From: Ottelia alismoides
Taxonomy: Eukaryota > Streptophyta > Magnoliopsida > Alismatales > Hydrocharitaceae
Assembly: GCA_037367405.1 (NCBI GenBank)
Contig: JAZKJV010010129.1
Location: 372,001 to 436,000, forward strand
Direction: 5' to 3'
DNA: 64,000 nt
Part shown: piece after piece, positions 32,733-44,687 of the stretch
Position numbering within the stretch: position 1 is the first letter of the stretch
How the letters are laid out: each line of letters starts with the position of its first letter
Notes under the pieces: generated by a model
Seen by the model: only the letters and a program-made list of their open reading frames with translations
What the model was told of the DNA's origin: nothing
Database searches by the model: none
Position numbers and translations under genes: made by a program

Positions 32733-33853
32733 TGCGTAGACACCGAATGATGGTGTGAGTGGATCGAACTAACAACGACCTGAAGCGATGCAATCACAAG
32801 AATCTAAAATAAGCACATTGGTACGTAACACTTTCAATTACAAATAAATAATCAGTCTACAAGTGAACAAGTATTTAGCATGGAAACCCCCCTAGGTAAA
32901 AAACTACGACTTGAGTCTCCCGACTCAGGCTTTAACCTGACCTACATGGATCTTCCACTAACTTGAGTTGCTTACGCAGCCAACCTGATCCGTATTACAA
33001 CCAAATTTGATTACACAGTCAACTCAACCCTATACAGGTAAACGATCCTAATAATCTCAATATCAAAGTAAATATGTAATAAAGAATATGAGGCAAAATT
33101 AAAACGATCTTGCAGAGAGAGGAGAATGTTCGTAAGAATCGAACGTAGAAAACCTGAGCTGTTAAAATGAAGAACACAACCGGAATAACTCTTGATTCTC
33201 TCTCAGAGTATAGAGTGGAAAGCAAAGAGAGAGCGCTAGTTAATCTTTGTTGTGTTATAGAATTGGTCTGGATCCTATTATAGGTACTAGGGTCCCATAG
33301 ATGTTGGTTTTTAAAAAGTTGTTTTTTTGAGCAAATCATGAATGAAATCGACTTTAAAAATCTTCTAGAAATGCAATATGACTGACATGATAGAAAGGTG
33401 ATCGATCAGAATCAAAAGATGATTGATAAGAGAACAAAATTTTATTGATCAGAAATATAGTCGTTATAATTCAAATAATGATAGATCATGAAACAAGGGT
33501 TTATGGATCATGTATGATCAATGAGGTCAAAATGGTTGATCAATCATCTTGACTCCTTGACATAAAAGTCAAAGGCTAAGATACAATATGCATGATTCTT
33601 GAGGTCTTTAAAATCTAAGACAACTACAAAAAGCACGGCCCAATAAAAGAAAAGGCTTCGTCTGCTTCTTGAGCTTGAGATGAGGTACCTTAGCTGCGCA
33701 CTCATCTGAGCTTCTCGGCGTCTTCTTCACTAAAGCTTGAACTCCTCATGCTTGAGATTGTTCTTGGACTAGTAACTTTCCTGTTCTTGATCTAGCTACA
33801 AGCTAGTTTCACAAGTTTTGTTATCTAAAAATATGAATGCTCATGCGCTAACA
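32733..33853 (-). repeat. LTR of SIRE/Maximus-like copia element, minus strand
   Basis: On the minus strand it starts TGTTAGCGCATGAGC right after ATGGGGAGAT (polypurine tract) and ends in GGTGTCTACGCA, about 1121 bp. The right edge is firm; the left edge is set by the TG/CA rule and the end of the host copia match. I found no second copy, so no target duplication can be shown. Confidence 0.65.
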
Positions 33854-34799
33854 ATCTCCCCATCTATGCATGAGCTCACAATATCCCCCATTTTGATTAT
33901 GATAAAATATTTTGTTTTGCAAAAATAATATGTGTATGCAAGCAAATAATTTCTGTAAATAAATCTTTTCCTCCTCCTTTTTGACATAATCAAAAAGATC
34001 TAAATTGATACCCAAAGTTTATTAATACTAATTGTTGGACAAAAAGATATCTAAACAATCTCTCCCCTTTTTATTTGAAAACATTCTTTTTAATCTAAGC
34101 TCCCCCTAAACTAAATCTCCATCTTAATATTTACTAAAAATCTCTCAATTAAAGTTAAGAGTTGAGAGCTCATCCCCAATGCATGATATGTATGATCAAC
34201 TTAACAATAAAAGACGAGAAGTCACTAGGGTCCTTGGCGACACACTTCTCTAGTCTTAAAACTTCTCCCATGGTGGTGCATCCATCCATTGTTCTGAAAG
34301 CTGCTTGGCCTTGGTGGGGTCCACATTTGTTGTTGTCGTGCCTTCCATTTTTTGGCCTCTAGTACCTGAAAATTTTTGTTTTTGGAACCCTTTCCTTTTC
34401 GAGTCCTTCAGGGTTAGATTGTTATATTTCCTTCTTTTTCCAAACCCGTTTACTTTTCTGAGAATATTTAGAGCTAGAAATATGATTTTATATTTTCTCT
34501 TTTCCTTTTATAGAAGAAGGTAGAAAAGTATATTTCTTTTTAAGCTCAGCAATTTCTTTTTTTAAATAGGTAATTTTTCCTTTAAAACTGTCTGGACATG
34601 TTTTAACAACTTGTTTTCTTTCTTTTAAACATCTAAGTCGTTAAGAAAAAGAAATTTATCTTCTCCGAGATTTTTATTAACCTTTTCTGCCTTCATGACT
34701 TATCTGAACATATCTTGAGAGGTATTATAAAGTTCAGAATAAGAAAGTTTATTTACGCTATTTTCCGAGTCAGAGTCTGATGAGTTAGATTCAAATACC
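33854..34799 (-). other. Internal 3' region of SIRE-like element
   Basis: On the minus strand this shows the AT-rich, polypurine-bordered region typical of SIRE-type elements, with TTTTTGATTATG and GGGGAGAG motifs. No pol or envelope-like frame can be read; gag is followed almost directly by the 3' noncoding part. Confidence 0.6.
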
Positions 34800-35330
34800 C
34801 CAACAAATCCCAAGCATGGCTTTTAGTTTCTTATTCATTACTGCTTGAGTCATCATACCACGATGCTTGCATAGCTTTCTTGTTGTATTTCTTCTCAAAT
34901 TTCTTTTCTCGCCTGAAGTTCTTCTGTAGCTGAGAGTAGTCCTTCATATGCCCCACTTTGACGCATTGAAAGCATTTGATTTCTCTATCTCTCCTTCTTT
35001 TCTTCTCGAGAAAAGTCTTAAACTATCATATCATGAGTGTGATATCATCATCATCGCTATTAAAACCCTCAGTTGATTCATTCTTTGCTGCTAGGGCAAG
35101 ACTCTTTTATAGCTTTTCTCCTTCTTTCCTTATGTTCTCCAGCTTTGTTTCATATGCAAGGAGGTTCCAGCAAGGTCTTTCTGAAGTATGTTGATTCTTA
35201 TATTGTTGGGATCTTATGCTCCCACTCCGACAATAGAGAAGTAATGATCTTACTTGGAAGTTCCATGGTTAGGAAGATCCTTGATGAGTTTGTGATTCAT
35301 CACTCTAATTAGCTGAAAATAGAGTTTTGT
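34800..35330 (-). pseudogene. SIRE/Maximus-like gag, C-terminal half, decayed
   Basis: Minus-strand translation gives the SIRE Gag order. A LLSEWEHKI block near 35230 is followed by a MTYE-like block (LLAYETKLENIRKEG) near 35150, an acidic stretch (FNSDDDDITL) near 35060, the basic FLEKKRRRDREIKCFQC, a zinc knuckle near 34940-34980 with Ser in place of the last Cys, and a KKYNKKAMQASW tail. At least two stops lie within it. Pol, which should follow, is missing, so the copy has a large internal deletion. Confidence 0.8.
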
Positions 35331-37327
35331 CTGGAATAATTAGGTTCATTCACATGTTTATATCACAAAATTAACTTTCATGCACTTGTAAATAATTTTC
35401 ATAAATTAACATTTTATTTTGCATTTATTATCATCTATAAATTTTCACATAACTTCCCTCATTTTTAATTAATTCATGATAACTCTAATTAACATGAAAC
35501 TAACTCCATTATGTACTTATTACTTATTAACCAAATAAAATCCTTAAAATTGGTAACTTATAGATATTTAAAATAAACTAAAACTTTAATTTTAGGATAA
35601 AAAGCCGTAAATGTTGATATCTCTCTCATACAATGTCCAATTTTACTCTACTCACTTTTGAATTAATGTACATTCAATTACCTATAAGTGAAGATCAAAT
35701 TCAAAAGAATCGGAGTCCATTTGTGAAAATTAGATTTTGGGGCCTAATTGTACATTGTACACATTCACTGATTTTTTGCCCTATCATTTCATATACATAT
35801 TAGACTCTTCTTGATTTATTTTTTTTGAATTCCTTTATTCATTATATGTTTAACTAATCATATAAAATAAAAATCCAAAAAATCATAAAAGCAGTAAAAA
35901 AAGACATACTTGGTCCTGAGCACACTGACCAATTTATTTGTATAGATATATCTCATATTTTCTAATTATTATATCTCAAAAATACCAAAAAATGTATTCA
36001 AATATGTTACACTATTTCACATCATAGGTTAGTTTTTGCATGAACTATTCATTTACAGAAAATCAAATAAAAATTACAAAACTAAAAATGGTCCTTTATA
36101 TACATAAAATATCAACAAAAAATCATATCTTGCACAATTGGTTATAGTCGCATCACTGTTCTTCATAAAACATTGTAGAGTGGATTTGGGGCTACATTTT
36201 TTGTTTTGAGCATTTTTGCATTTGAGTTCATTTATTATTTTTACTTTAATTTCCTTTGTATTTTCATGCATAGTCATAGTCAATGCATCGTGTGGCACCA
36301 CACCATTGGGCCACATCATCTTTTGGTCAAACCCGCATCTTTCTTGGTCAATCTTTCTTGTCTTCTAGCACACCTAATCATGATCATTGGATCGAATTCG
36401 ATCCAATGGTCCTTGATATCCCTGCCCTTATTCTCTCCCCCCACACGTAAGAGGAATGCAACCCTTCTCCACCGTCGAATCGCGTAGGATACAACAACAG
36501 TTCCACCTTATTCCACGTCTAGTTCTCTCTCACCCTCCTCTGTGTGTCTCTGCCATAGCTTTGACCCATCTCCCCTTAGCTTTGCCTTCTCTCACCGACC
36601 ACCCAAAGCCACTATCAATCGATCTCTGACCCACCTAACCCCTTATTCTCTTCCAACGCCATACCCTAACTATCTCTATCCCTTCGATTTCAATTGGTAG
36701 AACCCAACAAACACGGGCTATACAGGACGACGACTTCCCGAGGGTCCCTCAGTAGAACCCCAACCATCTTATCTCATCTCCTCCATCGATGAAGACCCAT
36801 CTCCCCACGGACATTAGAGTCACATCTCCTTACACCTTATCCCTTAATATGAGCAAACCCCCAAACCACTCCAACGACCACTCATCACCTTCGCAATCTC
36901 CAACAACCTTACGCCTCACATATCTTCTCCATCTACTTTCTATTTGAACCCCTTGTCGAACTCCAATTGTTCTTTATCTGCCATATCTGACCTAATCGGA
37001 TAGAGAGAGAGCAAACTGAGGATAGTCGTGGTGACAACACATCTACTACTCTGATGACAATCCTCTGTAGGCACAATCCACAGGTCAACCCATGTTGTTG
37101 CACCCCCCTAGGAGCAGCGGAGCTACAGCGTGCTTCGCCATTGGTGAGGTAAGAATTGGAGAGAGACTCTCTGCTCCTCCACTTCTAGGTGAAATTCTAC
37201 ATCTTCATCTCCCTCTTCTTTCTTCCCCCCATCTTTATAGTCTTCTTCTTTGACATTCTGCTAGTCTCCCCTCCAATACACCAATCCTCTGTTTTCATCT
37301 TCGCACCTCCTTGATTCGCCCACCACT
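35331..37327. other. Unassigned region: AT-rich to 36.2 kb, then GC-richer
   Basis: 35.3-36.2 kb is AT-rich without frames. 36.2-37.3 kb is C/T-rich with CTCTCTC and CCCCAC runs, like a retroelement U5 or leader, possibly of the Athila-like element that follows. No PBS or LTR edge is visible and no gene is supported. Confidence 0.4.
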
Positions 37328-37653
37328 GTGGAACGATTCACTACCATTTTAAATTCAATCTCCACCTTCTTCTTCTATTCTCTATATACTTCCATTGATT
37401 GCTCATATCTATTACCAACATCGAAGCACCATCTACCTTCCACACTTGTAGTAGGGTCAGTCATCGCGTACGAGCATCAGGCCATTGACCACAGATTGAC
37501 GTCAATGGAGAAAACATGCCTAGGTCTGGAGTACATATACCACAAGATTAAGAACATCATCGATATCAGTTATCCACCCATGCCCAAATGGCAGTGGATC
37601 AAGGTTTATCGAATGCACTAGATTAGTCATGAACCTCGATACGAGCCTCGTGC

Positions 37654-37890
37654 CCTAAGTATAGGGGGAGGCAAGCTGAGTCGTTGATTTGTGAATTCTA
37701 ATCCTCGATCATCCCTGCTTTCTATATAGTCCGTTATACTTTGGATTAGTTGATCCTAAGTGTAGGGGGACGATCGATTTCATATTCTTTGATTCACTGT
37801 AGTATTGACTTTTCTATACTTAGCAAGAGTTATTTCTTCCTTCATTGATCCTTGATGACAATGGAGACAGAGTCCGAGCTAAGTATAAAA
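37654..37890 (+). repeat. CCTAAGTATAGGGGG motifs, three copies
   Basis: Copies at 37654-37670 and 37755-37770 (the latter CCTAAGTGTAGGGGGA) and a weaker GCTAAGTATAAA at about 37878. The same motif occurs three times on the minus strand of the 50.6-56.1 kb element. Confidence 0.75.
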
Positions 37891-37984
37891 CGTCCTATAT
37901 ATGCTATGTATATGTTAGCCACAACTCGTACTTTCATATTTTCAACAATATGGATAATATAGTATAGTGGGTAGGGGTTTACAA

Positions 37985-38340
37985 TAAATCAACTGTAAAG
38001 AATGGACTCTTATAAATATGTATAAAAATATTTGAAAATTTGTTTGTAAAATTTGTTGGAAACTATGTTGCAAAATGATTTGGAAAATGATGGTAAGGTT
38101 TCTTGAAAAATCTTTTTAAAACCATTGAAAAACCTTTGTAAAATATTTTCAAACTATTTGAAAAATAAGCTCTTTGTAAATGTTTATAAAAGTTTGTACA
38201 AATTATTTGTAAAAATATTTTTGAAAAAATCTTTATAAAATTATTTATAAAATAAGTTTTCAAAATATTTGACAAATATTTGTAAAAATATTTTCAAATT
38301 AAACCTTGTAAATAATATCCTTGCAAAAACCATTCAAATC
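37985..38340. repeat. Low-complexity region of TTTGTAAAATATTTT-type units
   Basis: Irregular repetition of TTTGAAAA, TTTGTAAAA and ATTTTCAAA. Open frames on the minus strand rich in F, K and N are products of this composition. Confidence 0.75.
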
Positions 38341-39154
38341 AAACATGTACACACTATATAAAATCCGGTATAAATTTGTATGAAACATGCACAAACACCT
38401 TCTATAAAATTCTTTTTGAATTCACTAACCCTTTGTTTTTCAAAAAAATCCATAAAAATTTGCAAAATTCTAAAAGTCTTAAAATTTTGAAAAGTGGTTT
38501 CAAAATTTTCCATAAAAATTTGCAAAACCTTTTGAAAGGTCCATAAAAAGTTCAAAACCAGAAAATGGTTCACAAAAACATTTTCTTACATTGCATAAGC
38601 ATTTTTCCTGAATGATTTTGCAGTTGAATAAGTCTAAGTAAAATCTGAACATTAGAGCTTGGTCTAGACCTTAATCCACTTGATTTCATAGGAACCTTAT
38701 AGGAACTGGAATTAAGACTTTCATGTCAATGAGACTTAATTCTTTGAGTCAACAAGAATACATTCAAATGTCATCTTGATCGACCTAAGTAGAGTATTTC
38801 AAAGCACAAACACGCCTCTTGTTGATAATGACCTCACTTGGACACCACACTCTACACTTAGCTCAACTCCGAGGAGGTAGTGAGAGCAGGATTCTTTAAC
38901 TTGAGGAAGTACACATGTGGAAACACACGTAGCCCCATTAGGTGGCCAGTACCCCCCAACCTGGTCTAGTGGCATGGATGTTTAAAGACCGATGTGGGTT
39001 GCAATAAAGCTGCAAAAGAACGATAGTCTACTGGCTCAAGAGGAAAAAAATCATGATAAAGTACTAAAAGATCAACATCAAAAACTCCAAAAAGAATATA
39101 TGAGGGAAAGTCAATGGAAAATTCAATCTCATTAGAGTACGCATGAAATAAGAA

Positions 39155-39529
39155 ATGCATTGTACTTCAAAGTCAAGTACCTCAAGGTTGCCTGCATCAG
39201 GAGACTTGGCTACACTGGCCAAGCTCCATATGATGTGTAACTACACTGGTCACAATCCATTCTTCTCTCTATCCACTATTCTTGAGCCGGTTACACTTGG
39301 ACTTAGAAGGGAATACCTCAATCCTCAAGGAAAGAGTAGCCTGATTAGGGAATTAGGGTTATATTATCAAGGGAGATTGTTCCTTGCTACTTCTGATGAG
39401 AAGAGCTACATCCACATACATTGTACAAGTAAGACTCATCGTCATAAGGGTTTGTGTGTGAATAGACTTATTCTGACATGGCTATTGAGATGCCCTGAAC
39501 AAAGATTTGTGGAACTTGAGGGAAGTTAA
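39155..39529 (+). other. Open frame of 124 codons, unassigned
   Basis: Contains a duplicated HCTSK word (residues 2-6 and 89-93), no recognised domain, and lies in the 3' noncoding region of the Athila-like element. Probably chance or a relic. Confidence 0.25.
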
Positions 39530-39725
39530 GTTTTAGATCTTCTTCCCAATAAGGTTCCCAACAAAGCAATAATCCAAATGGCTTAACTAAGATCCAAACT
39601 TTGATTTTGGGAAGATAGGTTTAAAAATCATGATCATTTTACTTTTCTTTATTTTCTTTATTTTTCTCTTTTGCAGCACTTATTCTTCTAATAAGTGTTT
39701 GTTAGGGGCTAGCAAAGGAAAGTAT

Positions 39726-39733
39726 GGAGGGGG
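39726..39733 (+). other. Polypurine tract of Athila-like element
   Basis: GGAGGGGG abuts the LTR start TGATGAATAGCC at 39734. Confidence 0.8.
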
Positions 39734-42700
39734 TGATGAATAGCCATTCATCTATCTTTATTCTTCCATTTTATATCTAAATCCCTAGCAAAACACATGT
39801 AAATCAATAACTTGTACAAATTAGCATTCGTCAGTTATTTATAATTAGTCTCTAAATATTGTACAATTATATGTATTTAAATCTAAAATAAAAGAATAAA
39901 GAAAATAGAAGAAAAATAAAGGAAGTATTATATAAACTAACTGACCTTAATAACGAGACCAAGTCAATATTGACTTTTTCGATAAGGAATAAAGCAGGGT
40001 GAGATAAGGGTCAAATACTAAAATCTTATTTCTATACAACAAGACATACATTTTACTCTATTTTATTCTTAATTTTATACACCTCAAATAATAAAATGAT
40101 CTGTATGAAACTTATACATAAATATATATAGAAAGATATAAAAATAATCTCACATAAAAATAGTGCATTGTGCAACACAGAACATATAAAGAAGCCACAG
40201 ATCGAACTTCACATATCAATAACTTCTCCATATAAGCTCAAAATTCACTAAACTCACCTCCATTGTATTTTACATAGATTATATATTTAATGAAGGTAGT
40301 TTCATTAAAAATGGTATGGTGGTAGTACAGTGTGTCTACCACACAAAAGACCATGGTTCAAATCCCACTCTTGTAGGGGTTGCGCTAGGTAGTCGACGGC
40401 CAGCGTAAAAAATAGTAAAATCTTTCAACATGGATTTAAGCAAGAATCCATGTAGATGACCCTACTTATAATGGAAGAAGGCTTAGAACATTTTAGTTTC
40501 ATTAAAAATGGATTTAAGATATAAAAGCCAACTTTTCAGGGTCCCACTGTATTATGTATTTGTATATTTTATTCTTTATATTTATACTCTTCTCTTTTTT
40601 TAAATACTTTTATATATTATTAAAATATATTAAATATATAAATAAAAAATAAACAATCAAAATTACATTTAAATGAATACTATATATGTGTGTGTGTCTG
40701 TACTACACCTATAATTTATATGGAAAAATGTGGCTGCCCCTAGCTCCCCCACCTAACTTTTCTCATTTTTTATTTTTTTAAAAATGATTCAGTGGATTTT
40801 CATAAATATATCCCTATATTATGTTATTCAAATTTCTTCAGAAAAAGAGACTCGTATGGCCTCCATCCAGACATGGTCGATTTCGGTTAGTCTGGTTTCA
40901 CTCTCTCTCTTTCGGCTCCTATAAAGTGTGTCCCTGCGCTGCTGCTCATTCTACGACCGTTAAAAATGAATGTCTGGATGGATGTCATAGGAGTCTTCAT
41001 TTCGCACGAAACTTGAATGATATAATATAGGGTATAGTGATGAATTTCTATGGAAGCATTTTTTCAAAAATAAAAATAAAAATTAGGAAAATGGGGCAGG
41101 GGGAGCTAAGTTAGCTCCCCGTAGTGGGCATCCCCATTTAACCAATGTATATACATATATTTATTTATACATGTAAATAAAATCAGAAAAATAGAATAAA
41201 AAATATGTAAATATGTATTTTATTATATTATAAATATATAAAATATGTACATATGATAATAAAAATTAAAAATAAAAAAATAAAATACCCAAAATACATG
41301 TAAATATATATGTAAATATTAACTTCGTACAGATAAGATTATAAAAATATCCAAAAAAATAGTTTACAAAATTATAGACATTTTTCATGTTTTGAGTTTT
41401 AATTATCAAAACTATTTAGTATTTACTATGGAATTAATACATCTTTTTTATTTTTTGTCTCGTTAGGTCCTTTGTGGACCAATGGGAAGCCTCCAAGATT
41501 TGACCCAAGGTCAACTATACATTCTTTCCTTTGACTTCTATTAGAGTCATGAGGAGCCCATCTTCCCCAAATTTTTAAGCACGATCCTCTGCTCAATGGA
41601 TCTCGATTTCTTCACAAAAACTATTCCTAATATAGCCTCCCATCTCACGATGCCTCTAGGATCATTAGACTATCACCGATTCAATCAGAAACTCGTGATC
41701 TTTGGACCCTCCAGACTTGTGCATAAATATTCACCTTCTGTCCCATTTTTTTATTTTTTATGCTCTTTGATCCACCATAAACCCTATAATCACCCTCGGT
41801 TGGTTCCCCTTAGTGATAGGAAGGTGGAGCACCAAATCTATGACATGGAGAAAGAGCTCGGAGCAGAGATCAACGTTCGCCGACTAGCTCCGAGGACGTA
41901 CCGCTTCCAGGTAACCCTTGTCAAGCATTAGGTAATTATAGGTTCTTTAGATAACATTTCAGTTTCTTATCTTCGATGTATGTTTAGTTTTATTCCAATT
42001 TGTCTAATTTATCTTATTTTAGCCAGATCGTAGTTCGTCGGCCACTAGGCTCGGGCCACCTATCACACCATTAATCGACTACTGTTCTAACCCCTAATCC
42101 ATCCCATTTCACTCCCCATCATTTCTACATCCTTCCCCCATATCCAAACCAAACTGATCCTTCTTGGATCGTCGAATCAAACTCCTGCTCCACTGCTCGC
42201 TCGAGCTTGCCACCTTACCTCACCCTTGTGCGTTTCAGCTCCAGGTTTTTGGTCGAGGTGCGTCACCCTTAAGCCGCCAAACATTTTGTGCAAGGAAGGG
42301 CTTTAGAGGAAGCACATGGGAGTCAGATTGGACGAAGACTTCATTCCCTAGGCACTTGAATAAGAAAGCATTGCCAGGCCTCCTCTGATGAGGCATGGAC
42401 CTAGCTAAGCCATCCTGTTGACTCGAAGGAGCTCCAAGCAGCTATAGAGCCCCTCGACAGTGAAGGAGACGGTTGGAGAACGAAGGAGTCAAGGCTCAAA
42501 GTTTAAAATGGAAGGCATTTTTACCTGTTCTTTGTGAGCGCCTCAAACCCGTAGGATCAGGAATATGACCCAGATCTAATATGTTACGTTCATTTCGGTC
42601 GAAGCGAATGCGCATTGAGGATTGTTAGTACATGTAATTGGATCATCCTGAGCCGCCCGATAAGCCTACCTTTTTGTGCACAACCCCCTCTACCTTCTAT

Positions 42701-43970
42701 AATTTTATTTTTAATATTGTAAATATTATTGAATGGGTAAAATAACTTGGGTATTTTACAAAAAGGACCCTACACTTTATTGTAATTGCATTTCAGTACT
42801 TCCGATAGACCCTAAAACTTTCTAGACCTATTATGCAAAACATAAAAGTTTATCATAATTACAAACACGTCCCTACGAGTTCAATATTATATTTTTGCAT
42901 ATATTTATCATATTAAATATTTTTATTGCTTTAAAATTATAGGAAAATTAATGGAAGTGCCTATAACATTGCTAGATCACATAATTTTTTTGCATGTTAT
43001 TTTAATAAATTTTCATTTTTATTAAAATACAAAAATAAGCATTTTCATCGTGTTTAAATATTGAAACACATAAAATAAAAAAACCTTTACAAAAATTCCC
43101 CAAAATATATTATCTACATTAATATATTATTTACTACATATCCAAAAATCCCTAAAAAATACAAAATATAAAACCTAAAAACCATAAAATCCTAAAAACC
43201 TTAGCAAAAATTAAAGAAAATCCAAAAATATAGCTTTCTATTTATGAATTTTCTATATAATATCTATTATATATTAAGAATAATTTTAGGTTATTTTTGG
43301 ATTTATTTATAATTATTAAACCTAAAAAATTCTTGGTTAATTATTTTATGTTTTGATATATGTAAGGCTTTAAAAATATCTAAAAATCTGCACAAATTAT
43401 ATAAAAATCACCAAAACTAGAGAAAAATGCCAAAATCTCAAAATACTTTGTTTCTTGTTTTTTGAATATATTTTTATATATTTAAAAATATAGTATCCAT
43501 ATACCATACATTATATATTACTTATATTATCTATAATATCAAGATTATTGTATTTGATTATATATCTTGTTTTAAAATTAAATAAAAATTAAAAATCTAA
43601 AAAATTAAAAAGAAAATTTAAAATTAAAAAAAAAAGAAAATTTAAAATTCAGAAAAATATAAAATAATTAAATATTCATTAAAATTGAATATAATTAAAA
43701 CCCCACATAAAAATAGAAAAGACCAAAATATATATAATAATTAGTAATAATAATTGGAAATAAATTGTTAATATTAGTTCTCTACTGTTCGCTCCATGTG
43801 TTTGATTCTCTACTGTACTTTGGTCTATACACATTTATAACAAAATTATAATAAAATTTAACTCGCACTTCACATTGGTTATTTTATTTTTGATATTGTG
43901 GGTTGGATCAATGTATACTTGTAGTTCAATCGATATTTCGATGGTCCATTATACCATATATTAATCTCTC
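39734..43970 (+). repeat. 3' LTR of plus-strand Athila/Tat-like element (copy 2); right end approximate
   Basis: Begins TGATGAAT followed by a near-palindromic ATTCATC. It aligns along its length with 617-10000 minus that copy's insertions and carries a SINE of its own at 40315-40493. LTR length would be about 4.2 kb including the SINE. Diverged, indel-rich, without coding capacity (frames at 41596-41931 and 42164-42388 are unrelated to any family I know). The right end is where the match to copy 1 fades and minus-strand copia sequence begins. Confidence 0.75.
40315..40493 (+). mobile_element. tRNA-derived SINE, 179 bp, with 18-bp target duplication
   Basis: tRNA-like head with an A-box-like TGGTAGTACAG and a B box GGTTCAAATCC. 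The tail has AATCCATGTAGATGACCCTA and GAAGGCTTAG and ends in T4. TAGTTTCATTAAAAATGG flanks it at 40297-40314 and 40494-40511. Old LTR copy 1 has the uninterrupted site at about 1156-1173. Same family as the SINE at 15550-15745. Confidence 0.92.
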
Positions 43971-44665
43971 ACAAAAATTGGAATAAAACCATTTTAATTT
44001 CAATAAATTTCCTATATAATAGGCAACTGTTTCTTTTTTCCATCTGAATTATCTAGTTACAATAGTTGTAATTCAAATTCGATTACTATAATGAAACATT
44101 CGCCCAAAAAAGTTGGTAGCTCAAATATTTATTTAAATATTTAATCAAGACATGTCACATATTTCCACGATTAATCTTGAATTATAAACACAAATAAATA
44201 TATCAACTAATGAGCTTATTACCTTTCGACCCTAACTGATTAGATATTCAATGTCTTAGGCTAGGAGACTTAGGACTGCATGAAACAAAACTGTGTGATT
44301 TGCCGGTTTAATTTATGGCATTCATTTAGTGTTTCCATCATGTTTCAAGACAAATATGCAGTAACTAAATATTCCATAAATTCCATTATGAATTTTATGC
44401 AAAACAAATATGTGGGCACTTTTCATACTTGAATCTTCCCTCGATCGTAGCCAATTGTTGGCACGACCTTTTATATTATATTTAGACACTATGAATGTGA
44501 CTTAGAGTCCCAAAACACATTCTTAATAAGGGAAAACAACAACACCATAACATGTTTACGTATGCAATTCGGAATCATACAAATACAAAAAAATAAAGTT
44601 CCTGTGCAATATGATATCCTTAGCCTTATCTTTTAGGACTTTAGATAACATACAAGGCCTCCAAC
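43971..44665 (-). other. Leader remnant of minus-strand copia element
   Basis: Lies downstream (in minus orientation) of a primer site and LTR, so should be internal sequence of that element. AT-rich, no frame. I could not align it convincingly to 24380-25100. Confidence 0.4.
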
Positions 44666-44681
44666 CCTTGATTTGATACCA
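44666..44681 (-). other. Degenerate Met primer binding site, minus strand
   Basis: TGGTATCAAATCAAGG on the minus strand, against TGGTATCAGAGCCAGG in the nested copia element. It lies 6 bp from the LTR edge. Confidence 0.75.
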
Positions 44682-44687
44682 TTTTAA

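Larger units (their letters stand above)
37328..39733 (+). mobile_element. 3' internal part of plus-strand Athila/Tat-like element
   Basis: The stretch 38640-38800 matches the minus strand of 51420-51560, the equivalent 3' region of the other Athila-like elements (shared GACTTAATTCTTTGAGT and ACCTTAATCCAC). It carries CCTAAGTATAGGGGGAG motifs and ends in a polypurine tract before the LTR at 39734. A frame ending at 37621 has a charged segment (MEKTCLGLEYIYHKIKN) I cannot name. Polymerase domains are not visible. Confidence 0.7.

Noticed and set aside
33019..33339. 106-codon minus-strand frame
   Set aside because: Lies inside the SIRE-like LTR and has no family resemblance.
38063..38573. Minus-strand frames rich in Phe, Lys and Asn
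   Set aside because: Direct product of the TTTGTAAAA/TTTTCAAA low-complexity sequence.
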